Of a stretch of 30,041 nucleotides of DNA, positions 1 to 10,194 are shown in pieces. The stretch covers positions 1 through 30,041 of the forward strand of contig JALQPE010002875.1 of NCBI GenBank assembly GCA_030407315.1, given 5' to 3'. The notes below the pieces were generated by a model, which was not told where the DNA came from, did not search any database, and was given only the letters and a program-made list of their open reading frames with translations. Numbering within the stretch: position 1 is the stretch's first letter; every line of letters begins with the position of its first letter. The translations under genes and the position numbers were made by a program. The DNA comes from Asparagopsis taxiformis (taxonomy: Eukaryota; Rhodophyta; Florideophyceae; Bonnemaisoniales; Bonnemaisoniaceae).

Positions 1-1094
1 GAGACACTGGAGGCTGTGACCCCCACTGCGCCAACTATGCCGAGTACATCAGCCCCAGCAGGTAATGCAGTTCAGGGACCGAGGATAGCGGCAAAGGATG
101 TTTTCTGAGCAACGTTCACAGGATAAGCAATTTTTTGAAAAACCAGCAAATTTCATGGTCTGGACCATTAGAAATTAGTGGAATGACAAACCATCAAAAA
201 ATCCCAGAAATTACCGGCGCCGTGCCATAGATAAGTAGTGGAAATACCGTAAAGAATATAGTGGAATGAAACTGCGCCGTGGGAGTGGGTATAAGCAGCG
301 TGACATGGTGGAATTTTCCAGTACTGTACGGAAAAATAACAATGGAAAGGACAAGGACACGTCGCGTTGGTCATGACAGTGACCGGAGGTGGCATATTCC
401 ACGATTTTTATAATTTCCATGCTGGAATGACGGAACGGGGGACCATATGTGTGACAGTACCATGTTGGACTCGAACCATGAACTTGGATGGTTACGCCGG
501 TCTGTAGTACAGATGGCATTCGTAGCAGTGTAGTGAGGCTAGAGTGATGGACTGGTTCCAACGCGCCATACCCTTCGATAGCGTCACGTTTTGGGCGTCC
601 ATGAGGAATATATATCATATGGAAGAGGCGAAATGCAGAGTGTATGACGTTAACTAGCTAATCTCGATATGGCCATTGTTGTACCATAGGTAGGGTACGG
701 TCGAAAGAGTAGATAATTGTACTTGAGTTTAGTTTTTGTAGTATTACTTAGTAAAGAATGGAACCATCTATGTTGATTTTTAGCACAGATACTACGGCAT
801 AGTTACTGTCGAAGTCGCTAAATTTTGTAATGAAGTCACTCCCGCATACACAAGATTGACCTGAATAGTGAGTTCCGGCCTGGCTTTAAGCGTGACTAGT
901 ATCTTGAACGCAGTAGTAGAGTGTTTGACAACTTGTATGGCAGTAGGGAACAAGGTAGTGATTTCGTATCATACTATAAAAATGAAAAAATTGGACGTTA
1001 CAGACATGGGTGAAGTAGTATCTAATCGACGAAGACTTGTCCTAAACAAAATTGCAGATAGTGCGTTGTAGTATCTTTATTTCGTGGAGGAACT
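1..1094. other. Left-edge region without a supported gene
   Basis: I see no convincing coding region here. Open frames on both strands are short (up to about 135 codons), with no recognisable motif and composition like chance frames. Short phrases resembling TAGTGGAAT recur near 176, 237 and 260 but do not form a regular repeat. The last 200 bases run into the leader of the plus-strand gene starting at 1095. Confidence 0.4.
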
Positions 1095-2786
1095 ATGACT
1101 AGGCGTGAATCATTGCGAATTAGGCGACAGAGCGAAAAAGCGAAAGCTGGCCGTGAGCGTGAGCGAGCAGCGGCCGTAGATGCACTTCCCTGTGTCGGCT
1201 CGCAAATAGACGTATGGTTCCAAGTGGGTGATGACGCAATATGGTGGAAGGCTACTGTTGTGGAAATCAAACTTCCTGAGCAGTATCCTGTTTGCAGTGG
1301 TAAGCCGTCAGTGGGAGACCGCATCGATGTAGACAGAGGAGATGGCGTGTACACGCCTGGTGTGGTGGAGCACAATGGACAGGATGTGAGTGATGCAATT
1401 GTGAGGTTGACGACGAGGAAAAGGATATTGCAGTGATGGAAGTATCAAAGTGGCGGTACTCGGATGCTGTGAAGCCAAGGCACGATGAAATGGTGGTTGC
1501 GGAAGGCAGATTGTTATATGATGCTATCCCTGAAAGGAATTACCCTTGTGTTTCCTACGAACATGTAAAATTTCTGATGGGAAGTAAGTTAATGTCCGGG
1601 GGTCAGCCACCGACACAGTGGCGAAGGAGCAACAGAGAGGTTGTGGACTACGAAGCGGTGGGAGTAGAATTTCATGAACAATCAGATGGAGAATCTGAAG
1701 CGATATCACCGCAGAGGAAGAAGCAAAAAGTGGAATCAGCACTTGACGCCAACACATACGGTAGTATGGAGACAAGGCTGAGAACACTAGAAAATATAAT
1801 GCTTTCTGGAAATGGTAGCGAGTGTCGGCTTGGTTGGAACGGAATGGTTCGAAATTGTGGATCAACAGTATCAGCTGGTAAGGTTTTATTGATGCTCTTA
1901 CAGCGTGCGGTAGAGAAAGTTGTGGAACAGGTTAATCGAAGCACTTTGTCAAACTCAGGTGGCGGCTACCCACATAGTGAGATTGACGGTGCCTGTACAA
2001 GTGGAACGGCTATTAGCGGACCGGTGCAGATTCCCATCTCATTGAGCACTGAGTTATTCCGGGAAATGCTAAAGGGAACAGCAGAAATCTATGGAGGGGG
2101 GTATTACAAAGTTACCCAGGGCTTCACGCGGCAGTGGCTGGAACTGGTGGGGAAGCTTTGAACATTACGTGTTCCAGTTTTGCAACACTATCAGATCTGC
2201 TAGGATTGGGGCACCGATGGCGAACCGAGTGTCTGGTTCAAAGGCGTAACATCAGCAACTCGGAAGTGGAGGACAATGAAGAGTGTAGTTACATGAACGG
2301 TTCGGCGAGGTCATGTGGTTTGCGGTTGTTTGGTACGATATTGTGCTCGGGAATCATGGAAGCACAGTCGACATCTGTTGCAATTGGCAGTAGCTCATTC
2401 TGCAGTGCGGAAACAACATCAAACGTGTGGTGTCTAATTCGAAAAAGTAGTGCTGTGGTCCAAGGTGAATACGTGCACGGAATGGAGCTGCAGAAATGTC
2501 CTTTGACATGTGATGTGCACGGGAGGAGCGACGGTGAAGGGAGTCTGGAAGGGTGGAAAAGCGAAGGAAACAAATGTTTCCGTATAGAATGGGAGCCTGC
2601 GATGCAAAGAAAGAGAGGAAAGGCGGGGATGTACTGTGGGGATCTCTGAGAGTGCATATGCCGTACGTCGTATTCCGTGGTGTGGAAGAACCTTGTCGTA
2701 TAGACAAGTTGATAACAGAAGATGTAGTGAACGACGTGGTAGGGTATAGTGCGTCAGAGAAAAAGGCAGAGGAGTACATTAAATGA
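1095..2786 (+). pseudogene. Broken gene with Tudor/Agenet-like N-terminus
   Basis: Open frames follow one another: 1095-1436 (113 codons, ATG start), 1433-2161, 2134-2649 and 2553-2786. Each step moves to the -1 frame. The first frame reads IDVWFQVGDDAIWWKATVVEI, then VGDRIDVDRGDGVYTPGVVE. Tudor/Agenet folds often close with an acidic strand before an aromatic one; here that strand (VDDEEKDIAVM, then SKWRY) is read only in the second frame, so the break falls near 1400-1410 inside the fold. The second frame also has a basic QRKKQKVES stretch (possible nuclear signal) and a short heptad-like helix. If it is a Tudor protein, it would read methylated Lys or Arg on chromatin proteins; this is inference. 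Which frame is coding after about 2130 is unclear: the third frame there (FEHYVFQFCNTIRSAR) also looks protein-like for about 30 codons. Unrecognised introns or assembly errors are alternatives to true decay. Confidence 0.45.
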
Positions 2787-2916
2787 TGCCAGCAGTTGGA
2801 TGAATCAGAAATACTTTAATGCAGATGATGCATGCATTGCAAAGCATAACTAGTTGAGCGTTGGGACTTTTCCTAGAACTACTAATGAACCATACCGATA
2901 TAAAGTTTCTAATCAA

Positions 2917-4599
2917 CTACACATCAATTAGAGAAATACCAAGCTCGTCATCCTCCTGTAGAGGGACGCAATCAGGATTGGAAATGCGCCTGTCTGCCGA
3001 GTTTTCAAAGGAAAGTTCGGTTTGTACGATGCTTGAATCGAAACGTACAGACTCGTATTCTTCAGCAGTGAGATTTCTCTTCTTTCGGATGATTCCGAAC
3101 AGGCAATCACCTCCCATGAGGTAGTCCCGCAGCTCTAGATGTCCCCATGCAACTCGCAAAGGGAATCCATCTTTCCCGAATTGAGGTGTAGGTAACTTGC
3201 TGAGGGCCGCATTGAATAAACCTTGGAGACATATTGCTATCCGATAACAAGCTTGAATGGCATGGGGCTCATGACAAAGCATCTCCAGTTGTGTGCATTG
3301 ACAGAAACTGCATAACAATATCATAGCTAAAGTAAGAAAAGAGAATGAACATACAGCCAATTTCTCCACTGGATTCTGCGCAGTTGTAATGTTTCCATTA
3401 ACGATACCGCCGCTTACCTGAACTTTGTAAGTAACCTGAACGTGAAGCTCGGGACGACTGAGAATGAAATTTGAGAAGGTAGAATCATTTTTTGAATACA
3501 CTTCTAGAGCGTCTTCTCCTGTTCCGTAAGCTTTCAAAGTTGTCGGAATTGAGTCAAGTGGACACATGTCCGACGTTGACACATCAGAGTCGAGTGGAAC
3601 AGCAATAGTTGCCTTCATATCTCGGTGGATGAGGAAGAATGCTTGCTTGACCAATTCCATTTTCATTTGCTTACGGGAACTGTTGAAGAACTGGGTGAGC
3701 TGCCGTAGAGCAGAGGTAATGATCGGAATGGATTGTATATCAGACGGTGACAGGTTGGGCATAGCGGAAAACGAAGAGGATGACGTAGATGCACGGCGTG
3801 CTTCTCCTTTTGAACCAGACAGTCGCCGACGCTTCGAAGATCCAACCTGCAAACTCGTGGTCTGTTCTATGTTGCGTTCCGCCTCCGTGGGCATCGAAAT
3901 ATCCATGGCATGGAAAAGAGCGCGCTGCGAAATGTGCAGCCAAGATGGTTTATCGATGGGCACAATTGTTGCATTCCGTAGTGCATAATCTCTCGAGATA
4001 GTATTGCTGTTCAAGTCCTCTTCTTCGCCGGGGTCCAGGATGCCGGCATTCCTGGTGGCCGAGTCCTTCCATCGTACAATTCTGTCATTCGCCATCGAAA
4101 TAAATGCTGTTCCGACAATAGAGCGTTTTAAGAATATATGCCGTTTCCCAACCGCAGTGCCAATTAGAGATTTCTTGGATTGTCTTGCCTCTGCATTAGA
4201 ACTGGAAGTCTGCGAAAACGACAATGCAGCAAGTAGCAATGTTGTACAGGACTTCACTTGCGCGGTTTCGTCAGACCTTGCATTCAAGTTCCTGAACAAA
4301 CTGGGATCCACTGAAGTTTTGGTAAGCTCTGCAACGGTTCGGAAAGCGACGAATCTAGATGTCACATGCCTATTGTTGAACAAAGAGGACACTAGAGTGG
4401 TAATTTGACCTGATCTTCTTGATCTCTCCTCGAGAACTACTGAAGGTACAGTGTTTGTCCCTGCAGCAGCCGAGGTCATGTACCGAATGCAAGCAAGCTC
4501 CATTTCAATGGACGAAAGGGAGTCGCGCATATACTGTTCGAGGGATGCAAACTGTTCCTCAAACTTTGCAAACCTTGACAATGATAATTCATCTCGCAT
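2917..4599 (-). CDS. Unrecognised 560-residue nuclear-type protein
   Basis: This is an intact 560-codon frame on the minus strand, convergent with the broken Tudor-like gene. I do not recognise the family. The N-terminus (residues 1-45) is helical with heptad-like Leu/Phe spacing, suggesting a coiled coil. Around residues 255-275 a Ser-rich region carries SSKRRRLSGSKGEARR, a strong nuclear-localisation-like stretch. A hydrophobic patch lies near residues 412-432 (FSFLTLAMILLCSF); it could be a buried helix, a membrane segment, or a retained intron, since the coding strand there begins GTATGT and has pyrimidine-AG sites downstream, although no tested splice keeps the frame. The ATG at 4599 has G at -3. 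It starts about 230 bp from a large palindrome, and the next gene on that side is divergent, so the two probably share the 4.6-5.97 kb promoter region. Function unknown. Confidence 0.6.
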   Translation of the reverse strand: MRDELSLSRFAKFEEQFASLEQYMRDSLSSIEMELACIRYMTSAAAGTNTVPSVVLEERSRRSGQITTLVSSLFNNRHVTSRFVAFRTVAELTKTSVDPSLFRNLNARSDETAQVKSCTTLLLAALSFSQTSSSNAEARQSKKSLIGTAVGKRHIFLKRSIVGTAFISMANDRIVRWKDSATRNAGILDPGEEEDLNSNTISRDYALRNATIVPIDKPSWLHISQRALFHAMDISMPTEAERNIEQTTSLQVGSSKRRRLSGSKGEARRASTSSSSFSAMPNLSPSDIQSIPIITSALRQLTQFFNSSRKQMKMELVKQAFFLIHRDMKATIAVPLDSDVSTSDMCPLDSIPTTLKAYGTGEDALEVYSKNDSTFSNFILSRPELHVQVTYKVQVSGGIVNGNITTAQNPVEKLAVCSFSFLTLAMILLCSFCQCTQLEMLCHEPHAIQACYRIAICLQGLFNAALSKLPTPQFGKDGFPLRVAWGHLELRDYLMGGDCLFGIIRKKRNLTAEEYESVRFDSSIVQTELSFENSADRRISNPDCVPLQEDDELGISLIDV

Positions 4600-4795
4600 T
4601 TCAGCTCGAAATGATGGGATGTTCCACGTCCGGGAGAGGAGAATTGAGGTGCACGAGCAAATTGATTATCCAACGGGAAAGATAAATAGAAAGACTCGAG
4701 GGAAATGTCTGTCGTAAGCAGACCAATCATGTAACGGACAAGTGCAATGGTAGTGCCGTTACGAAATATGAGGGCTGTAACGGTCCTCGGCATAC
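4600..4795 (-). other. Possible N-terminal extension of the 560-residue gene in another frame
   Basis: Upstream of the 4599 start, another minus-strand frame reads protein-like sequence from an ATG near 4792 (MPRTVTALIFRNGTTIALVR) up to the start of the main frame. Joining it to the main frame needs a -1 step, the same sign as the other breaks in this window. It ends just short of the palindrome at 4828, so the true gene may begin here. It could equally be a chance frame. Confidence 0.2.
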
Positions 4796-4827
4796 TGAGA
4801 AGCAGTGAAACCAGCAATGTAGGCTCG

Positions 4828-4953
4828 AGTTGAAATTTGGTAATTTTTATGGTCTGAAATTGCTGCAGTAAAAAGCGATCTACCATTGTGCACTTTGCTA
4901 GATCGCTTTTTACTGCAGTAATTTCAGGCCGTAAAAATTACCAAATTTCAACT
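4828..4953. repeat. Palindromic repeat copy 1
   Basis: A 126-bp near-perfect inverted repeat with arms beginning AGTTGAAATTTGGTAA. Internal landmarks are CTGCAG on each arm, AAAAGCGATCTA mirrored by TAGATCGCTTTT, and a short centre around GTGCAC. A few mismatches occur (left arm TTGCTGCAG, right arm TACTGCAG). Confidence 0.92.
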
Positions 4954-5493
4954 GTACAAACCATGACGGCCAACAATACATGACGTAGTATTTTACCACC
5001 GCTTATTCTGCTCAGAGACTGTGAAGGTGCGGCACTGGGAAACTCGGTGAGCTTTTCGGCCGTATACTTTGGTAATACACGACCGGGAATTTGTACGTAG
5101 CAGAGCACATTGGTGCCCCGCAATGTTAACGACAGCAAAGCTAACTTTTTTGCTCTGTGCATTCCAATATGCGCAGAGTGCAATAAGCAGAGCAAGTGAT
5201 AGCCCCCTTACTCTGCAGCACACATGTATAACATTGCGCAATTTTACACACTAGTGCACTTGTCAGCATGCTGAACAGCAGTACGACGCCATCATCATGC
5301 GCTGGAATGTATCGTAGGACGTCCGCGAAGTTAGTTAAAAGTCTAGACTAGTTTAACGATCGATATCCAAAACTAGGAATTCCCAGCAAGATTTATTCGT
5401 AAAAGAAGAATCTGATGATTATCGTTCCATAAACTAGTCAGACGTTTCAGTTGGTTAGTTCTGGAATAAAGCATGAACGATTAGAGCGGTGCT

Positions 5494-5614
5494 TTAAATT
5501 TGGAAATTTTTCATTCTGAAATTACTGCAGCAAAAAGTGATCTAGCCAAGTGCACTTTGCTAGATCACTTTTTACTGCAGTAATTTCAGAGCGAAAAAAA
5601 TTACCAAATTTCAA
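5494..5614. repeat. Palindromic repeat copy 2
   Basis: Same family as copy 1, about 120 bp. This copy uses the AGTGATCTAG/CTAGATCACT variant on both arms, centred on GTGCAC. The outer arms are less symmetrical (left TTCATTCTGAAA, right TTTCAGAGCGAA). It lies about 360 bp upstream of the methyltransferase start. Confidence 0.9.
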
Positions 5615-5970
5615 TTGTGAATCGAGAACGAGTCTTGCTACTATTATTTCTCTACTATCTCCTTGCCATTCGCGCTCGTTGAAGTTAGTTTACTGGCACA
5701 GAGTGCAAGCGACTTACGCACCCCTTCCAAACTAGTACAAACCCCTACTCTAATCCCTGCAATACAACTCTGGCTTCTGTCGCCATCCTCACGTCCCCTC
5801 GCGAGATATCGGCGGCGTGTCGGTTCCAGAATTTCCGATTTCGAATTTATTGGCGCCGCGTGGACTTTGGAGGGCGTGGACTTCCAGTCCGCCCTTTGAT
5901 CGTCGAAAACTTTCCCCACTCATCTTTTTCCATTCTCCCTGCTCTCCCTTTTCTCTTCACCTCACAAGTA

Positions 5971-8259
5971 ATGGCGGAAGTACGACGGCGACATGGGCTC
6001 GTCGTAACACGCAGCGAAAATGGACCAACAGAACCGCATGATTTGTACGGAGACGGAACAATTCTCTGGGTGGATCCGGCGCGCGTTGTTTCAATTCCAG
6101 CGATTGAAGGGGCTGCCACTCCTGCCTCTGATATTCCCCGCGGAACGCACCTAAACTTCGATGCTCTCTATCTGTACGGTACCATAGCGGAAAACGGGGA
6201 CGTTACCCTGGTTGGAGGTATGGACGTGTGCGAAGAGGTATTGTCACGCCCCCGAACCAAGACTTCAAGGTATTTACTCCGCATGTGCTATGAGTCTATT
6301 TCCACGAAACCGCATACGCTTGCCTTGATTCTGTATCACATTCTGGAGAGCGAAAGGACAATTCCGTTCTACGAAAGTGTGTCAATTGTAGCTTACATGC
6401 GGGACTGCTGGCATAATAGAGAGAAGGACGAAGATAACGTTCCACTCGAAGAACGTTCACTCTCAGCGTTCCGAAGGGCTGTGGGCAGTCTGTACAGATT
6501 CAATCTACCATCTCTAGAAGCCATCGTAATCGTTGACAGGTGGTTTTCATATGCGTACCACCGCCACACGTTTAACATTGTGCAATCAGTGCGGAACTTC
6601 ACGAGTACTGGTGATGATGGCAATACAGAGCTTGATACTAGAGTATGGGATCTGTTTCTTACCAGCTGTGGGATGCAGGATTTGTCGGTATCGTTCTTTA
6701 TTCCGGTGTACATCAATGAGCGTGATGAGCCAAGGGGTGTAGAAATTTCAACGAAAACCTCCCAGAGTCCTCGTCCCTCAGGTCCAGTGTTCTATGAATA
6801 CCAAAACCATAACACACAGGAAAGGACAGCTATTGGACGAGATGCGTACTCCAGGCAAACTCTGGCTTGTCAATTCTTTGTTTCACACGTTCAGGAAAGG
6901 GCTACAGATCATGGTAACTGGGCAACTCCAAGATATTCCCCGTCTTTCCGGAAAGTTGTATTTCTCATGGGATTGATTCAGATGGATCGAGACTGGAAGT
7001 TGCGAGTAGAAACGCGCCCACGACAACGGACAAGAACCAGGTCTGCGGCTAGATTGACAGCGCTAATCAAAAAGGACAGTCCTTTTACGGCACAGCGTCT
7101 GGGATATGGGGTTCATCAGGTTCTGGCAGCATGGGATGAGTTGGCAAAATCCTTGGGGTCAGGCGGTGCAGAAGAGCTCCTACAACCTTACCTTCTTTAC
7201 GACCAGAGACTGTTTACGTACCACGTCCTGGACTCGGAAAATAGGGGCTTTTCACCGCTTCGAGAGCTGAAGACCTTGTTGCATGGCAGAGGAGCTGTTC
7301 GAAGAGTGCAACACTCGGCAAGCATTTCAAGTGCTGCTGTCCATCGTACGCTGCTGCAAGACGCTCAGATGCGCCTCTGTGCAAAGTCATTCTGGGAACA
7401 CTTAATGGCAATATGTCGCAATGACAAATTGTTCGACCTATCTGTCTCGGCTCCGCAAGATATACCGTTCATACAGAGCTTCCAGCCGTCCCCCGGTTCC
7501 CCGGTTTCCGGGAGGTTCACGACTATTCCGGCACTGGCGATGGTGGAAAGGCAGCTCACAGCGTTCAGCCTCACAGAAGAGCCGCAATCAACGCCCGACC
7601 CAAATGAGGAGCTGTTCAGAGAAATGGAGACGACAGCTTCTCCAGTGCGGGAATCTTCGGTAACCCGACAGGTGTCGGAAGCCGTGGCCGCGAACCCGAC
7701 TAAGCGTAGGCGTCTAGAGGTCAGTACGATCGGTGCAGCAAGCTCAGGGGCTAACCCGGCTAGCAGCAGCACCGGTCCAAACGAAGCTGATGTGAACTCC
7801 ATGCGGGTCGAAGAGGAAGTGTTAATTCCTGCGGAACTGGAGAACATGAAAGGATGTTTCCTACATACATTCAACTGTAGTTTCCGAGACCTTCTGAAAA
7901 ACTACGACGCCGTTGACAATCCTGGTAAGCCGCAAATCCGGGAAGGTGCTCAGTTGGTCCTCACTGACCCGCCGTACAATACTAGGCGTATGTCCGGCAG
8001 AGGAAACTCTGGTTACGATGTCCTCCGTCAGGAAGAAATCGAAGACACGGTAGCTGAAATTTCCAAGGTGACGCGCAAGGGTGGTCATGTTCTCATATTC
8101 ACATCTGCTGCTCTGTTCTACAATTGGGTTTACGAGCTCCGCAAAGTGAAGTACTCTGCCGGCTATCCTATGTTTGCCGTTGATTCGCAGCCTATTGTGT
8201 GTACTCGGAGTCCGACACATTTCACATCCCCCCGTATCGTATCACGACAAGTTTGTTGA
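5971..8259 (+). CDS. DNA methyltransferase, N-terminal half with DPPY motif
   Basis: The frame opens at 5860, but the ATG at 5971 (G at -3 and +4, right after a pyrimidine-rich leader) is the better start, giving 762 codons. Residues 1 to about 560 form a long N-terminal region I do not recognise. A basic TKRRRLEVS stretch near residue 578 resembles a nuclear localisation signal. Then VLTDPPYN at residues 664-671 is methyltransferase motif IV, the catalytic loop of amino-methylating (N6-adenine or N4-cytosine) DNA methyltransferases; the following GGHVLIF strand fits the Rossmann-like fold. The frame stops at 8257-8259, but the matching motif I continues at once in the -1 frame. Motif IV before motif I is the beta-class order of CcrM and HinfI-type enzymes, unlike MT-A70 enzymes, which have DPPW. 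A bacterial or phage origin of the catalytic domain is likely. The target sequence cannot be inferred. Confidence 0.8.
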   Translation: MAEVRRRHGLVVTRSENGPTEPHDLYGDGTILWVDPARVVSIPAIEGAATPASDIPRGTHLNFDALYLYGTIAENGDVTLVGGMDVCEEVLSRPRTKTSRYLLRMCYESISTKPHTLALILYHILESERTIPFYESVSIVAYMRDCWHNREKDEDNVPLEERSLSAFRRAVGSLYRFNLPSLEAIVIVDRWFSYAYHRHTFNIVQSVRNFTSTGDDGNTELDTRVWDLFLTSCGMQDLSVSFFIPVYINERDEPRGVEISTKTSQSPRPSGPVFYEYQNHNTQERTAIGRDAYSRQTLACQFFVSHVQERATDHGNWATPRYSPSFRKVVFLMGLIQMDRDWKLRVETRPRQRTRTRSAARLTALIKKDSPFTAQRLGYGVHQVLAAWDELAKSLGSGGAEELLQPYLLYDQRLFTYHVLDSENRGFSPLRELKTLLHGRGAVRRVQHSASISSAAVHRTLLQDAQMRLCAKSFWEHLMAICRNDKLFDLSVSAPQDIPFIQSFQPSPGSPVSGRFTTIPALAMVERQLTAFSLTEEPQSTPDPNEELFREMETTASPVRESSVTRQVSEAVAANPTKRRRLEVSTIGAASSGANPASSSTGPNEADVNSMRVEEEVLIPAELENMKGCFLHTFNCSFRDLLKNYDAVDNPGKPQIREGAQLVLTDPPYNTRRMSGRGNSGYDVLRQEEIEDTVAEISKVTRKGGHVLIFTSAALFYNWVYELRKVKYSAGYPMFAVDSQPIVCTRSPTHFTSPRIVSRQVC

Positions 8260-9455
8260 ATATGGTGGAGTTGGTCGTACATGCCACCAAGCTCGGCAAG
8301 GGGAGAGAAGGCTGGGGGATGGTTAATTACCGAAATGCCGGATACATACCTTCTAGATTCAAGGCTTGGACAAATGTCATCGACAACATCCCGCGGATCA
8401 CTGCGTCGGAGACGGTGAAATATATGGACAAGGACAAGAAGAAGGTTACGTTGCGCCCCGAGCAGAAGACCGTCGCTCTCATGCAAGAGCTCATTGGGCG
8501 TTTCTCAAACCAGGGCGACCTGGTTGTTGACATGTTTGCTGGAACTTTCTCCACTGCTGTTGCATGCCTGACAATGCACCATGGTCAGTACAGGAGGTTT
8601 GTCGGGTGTGAGAAGTTCAAGGATTGCTACGAACTGTCTCTTCCTAGAGTCAACGTCGCATTTCTCCACCAGGTCTCTATTGGGAACTTTGCCCAGCAGT
8701 CCACGACTGCCCTACAGCAGCTGGCTTCTGCTCGTCTGGGAACTTCGGAAGAGAGTTCATCATTGAAGACAACCTCAAAAGTGCCCATTTCAACCAAACT
8801 TCCGCCCCACCTCATCAGCTTTCTTACTGGCATCTGGTGCATTCCGGACCAGCACAAGGAGTTGACAGACCAACCCATTGATAAGTGGCCACAATCGCTG
8901 CTGGGTTTGTTGTCTACCGTGGATATTAAAACCCTGCTGTCAATAGACGCGATGGCACACAATGTATACGTCGCAGCGTCAACGATTCCTTCGGCTGGTG
9001 ACGGTCTGTTTGCAAGAGTGGATATTGATCCTGGAGATATCGTAGGGTACTATTTCGGGTCTGTGGTTTACAAGGATTTGTACAAGGCGAAGTTGAAGAC
9101 TTTCGGTACTGGACCTACTTCCTTCTCGATTGAGCGTTTCCAGAAGTACGCTGTTCAAATTAAGGATGCAAATGTGAAATGTCTGATGCCATCCACGTCT
9201 GCAAGTCCAATCTTCATTGTTCCATTCGAGTATTGTGCGGCATCGAAAATCAACGACCCAACGTTTGTGGACCCAGCGGAGGGAACTGAGCGTCCGTCGC
9301 GTTCTGCTAATGTTAGTTTCTCTTCCCCCATACAAGAAGTTCTTGATGAGACCTCTGTATCAACCTATCAAGTTGTATGCGTCACTGCCAATGTGCCCAT
9401 TTCAGCTGGCTCAGAGTTATTCATCGAGTACGGACACGAATACTTTTCCGTATAA
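8184..9455 (+). CDS. DNA methyltransferase C-terminal half fused to a SET domain
   Basis: This frame opens right after a stop at 8181-8183 and overlaps the previous frame by 76 bases, so it is read as the continuation of the same gene after a one-base frame change; a C6 run at 8228-8233 lies in the overlap. VVDMFAGTFSTAVACL (about 8523-8570) matches the FxGxG-like SAM-binding motif I at the end of beta-class DNA methyltransferases. From about 8952 a SET domain follows: VAASTIPSAGDGLFA, then DPGDIVGYYFG, a diverged SKINDPTF...ANVSF segment in place of the usual NHS...PN, and SAGSELFIEYGHEYF, which keeps the catalytic-type Tyr. SET domains transfer methyl groups from SAM to protein lysines. The last 90 bases of the gene recur inverted at 10461-10550. 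If this frame were expressed alone, the ATG at 8199 or 8262 could serve. Confidence 0.78.
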   Translation, partial: FAAYCVYSESDTFHIPPYRITTSLLNMVELVVHATKLGKGREGWGMVNYRNAGYIPSRFKAWTNVIDNIPRITASETVKYMDKDKKKVTLRPEQKTVALMQELIGRFSNQGDLVVDMFAGTFSTAVACLTMHHGQYRRFVGCEKFKDCYELSLPRVNVAFLHQVSIGNFAQQSTTALQQLASARLGTSEESSSLKTTSKVPISTKLPPHLISFLTGIWCIPDQHKELTDQPIDKWPQSLLGLLSTVDIKTLLSIDAMAHNVYVAASTIPSAGDGLFARVDIDPGDIVGYYFGSVVYKDLYKAKLKTFGTGPTSFSIERFQKYAVQIKDANVKCLMPSTSASPIFIVPFEYCAASKINDPTFVDPAEGTERPSRSANVSFSSPIQEVLDETSVSTYQVVCVTANVPISAGSELFIEYGHEYFSV

Positions 9456-9887
9456 CCAGTACCCTGTCTGGAGAAATGTTGAGAAGTAAATGTTTTCCCA
9501 TCTTCCTTTAAACTCTGTTCATAGAATTGTAGTTCAAGTACGTGTATGTGAGCCAGGAGGGAAATCCTTGCACAGGTCCCCTAAACGACGTAAAATCCGA
9601 GCGTAAAATTTGGTAATTTTTTTGGCTGTGAAATTACTGCAGTAAAAAGCGATCTAGCTTGTGCACTTAGGTAGATCGCTTTTTACTGCAGTAATTTCAG
9701 AGCCAAAAAAATTACCAAATTTTACAGTATAGCTTGTGGCGCCTGTGGTGCCTTTTCGGCGACTGCTCTAGTCTGAGCTCTAGTCTGCACTCAACACGAC
9801 CGTTGCTTCAATGATGTCATTAAGCAAAATGGTATGGCTTACGTTTACTTTCTACAATAAACGGTCTTTGACGCAGCTCGACTGTGT
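9365..9887 (+). repeat. Inverted-duplication arm, blocks A then B
   Basis: Block A (9365-9725) covers the end of the SET gene, its 3' flank and palindrome copy 3. Block B (about 9733-9887) includes CTACAATAAACGGTCTTTG. Both blocks recur inverted at 10195-10680, but with B directly joined upstream of A, so the order is permuted rather than simply mirrored. Confidence 0.85.
9603..9725. repeat. Palindromic repeat copy 3
   Basis: Near-perfect inverted repeat with outer arms GTAAAATTTGGTAATT and AATTACCAAATTTTAC. It uses the GCGATCTA variant, with centre CTTGTGCACTTAG. It lies 148 bp after the SET domain stop codon and belongs to inverted-duplication block A, so copy 4 is its inverted duplicate. 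Confidence 0.93.
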
Positions 9888-10194
9888 ATGATGGTTCTGT
9901 ACCACACCTTGTGGGTGTCACGATTGTTTGCTCGCAAGCGCAAGTAGCTCCACTAAGGGAGGGACAGACCAGAACATGTATTCGTGGTCATGCTTCGTGC
10001 ATTACCATACGGTGCATTTAGATTAGTTCATGTACATCCGGGTGAATATAGCGATGGAAAAGTAGAGGAACAACTACATTGCATTGCTCGCTGGCTTCCG
10101 TTCCGATGGTTGAGATGCCCGAAACAGAGGGTATTGGTCCGCGGTATGAGGGGAGATGTGCAAGGCAAGTGCCACAGGCGCCACAAGCTAGACT

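Larger units (their letters stand above)
4600..5970. promoter_or_regulatory. Divergent intergenic region with two palindromes
   Basis: This 1.37-kb gap separates the minus-strand gene from the plus-strand methyltransferase gene and must hold both promoters. It contains palindromes at 4828-4953 and 5494-5614. The last 45 bases before the ATG at 5971 are strongly pyrimidine-rich, like the leader of the ParB/dioxygenase gene. I see no convincing TATA box. Short open frames here look like chance. Confidence 0.45.

Noticed and set aside
168..618. Minus-strand ORFs of 75 and 135 codons at the left edge
   Set aside because: They overlap in different frames, show no motif and are rich in His, Tyr and Cys like chance translations.
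1577..1900. Mini-introns GTAAGT...TCAG (about 23 bases) and GTAAGG...TTACAG (about 26 bases) in the Tudor-like gene
   Set aside because: They are too short for ordinary splicing, and the reading frame is already continuous through them.
8184..8259. Programmed frameshift in the methyltransferase
   Set aside because: No in-phase X XXY YYZ heptamer occurs in the overlap. Mutation or sequencing error at the C6 run is simpler.
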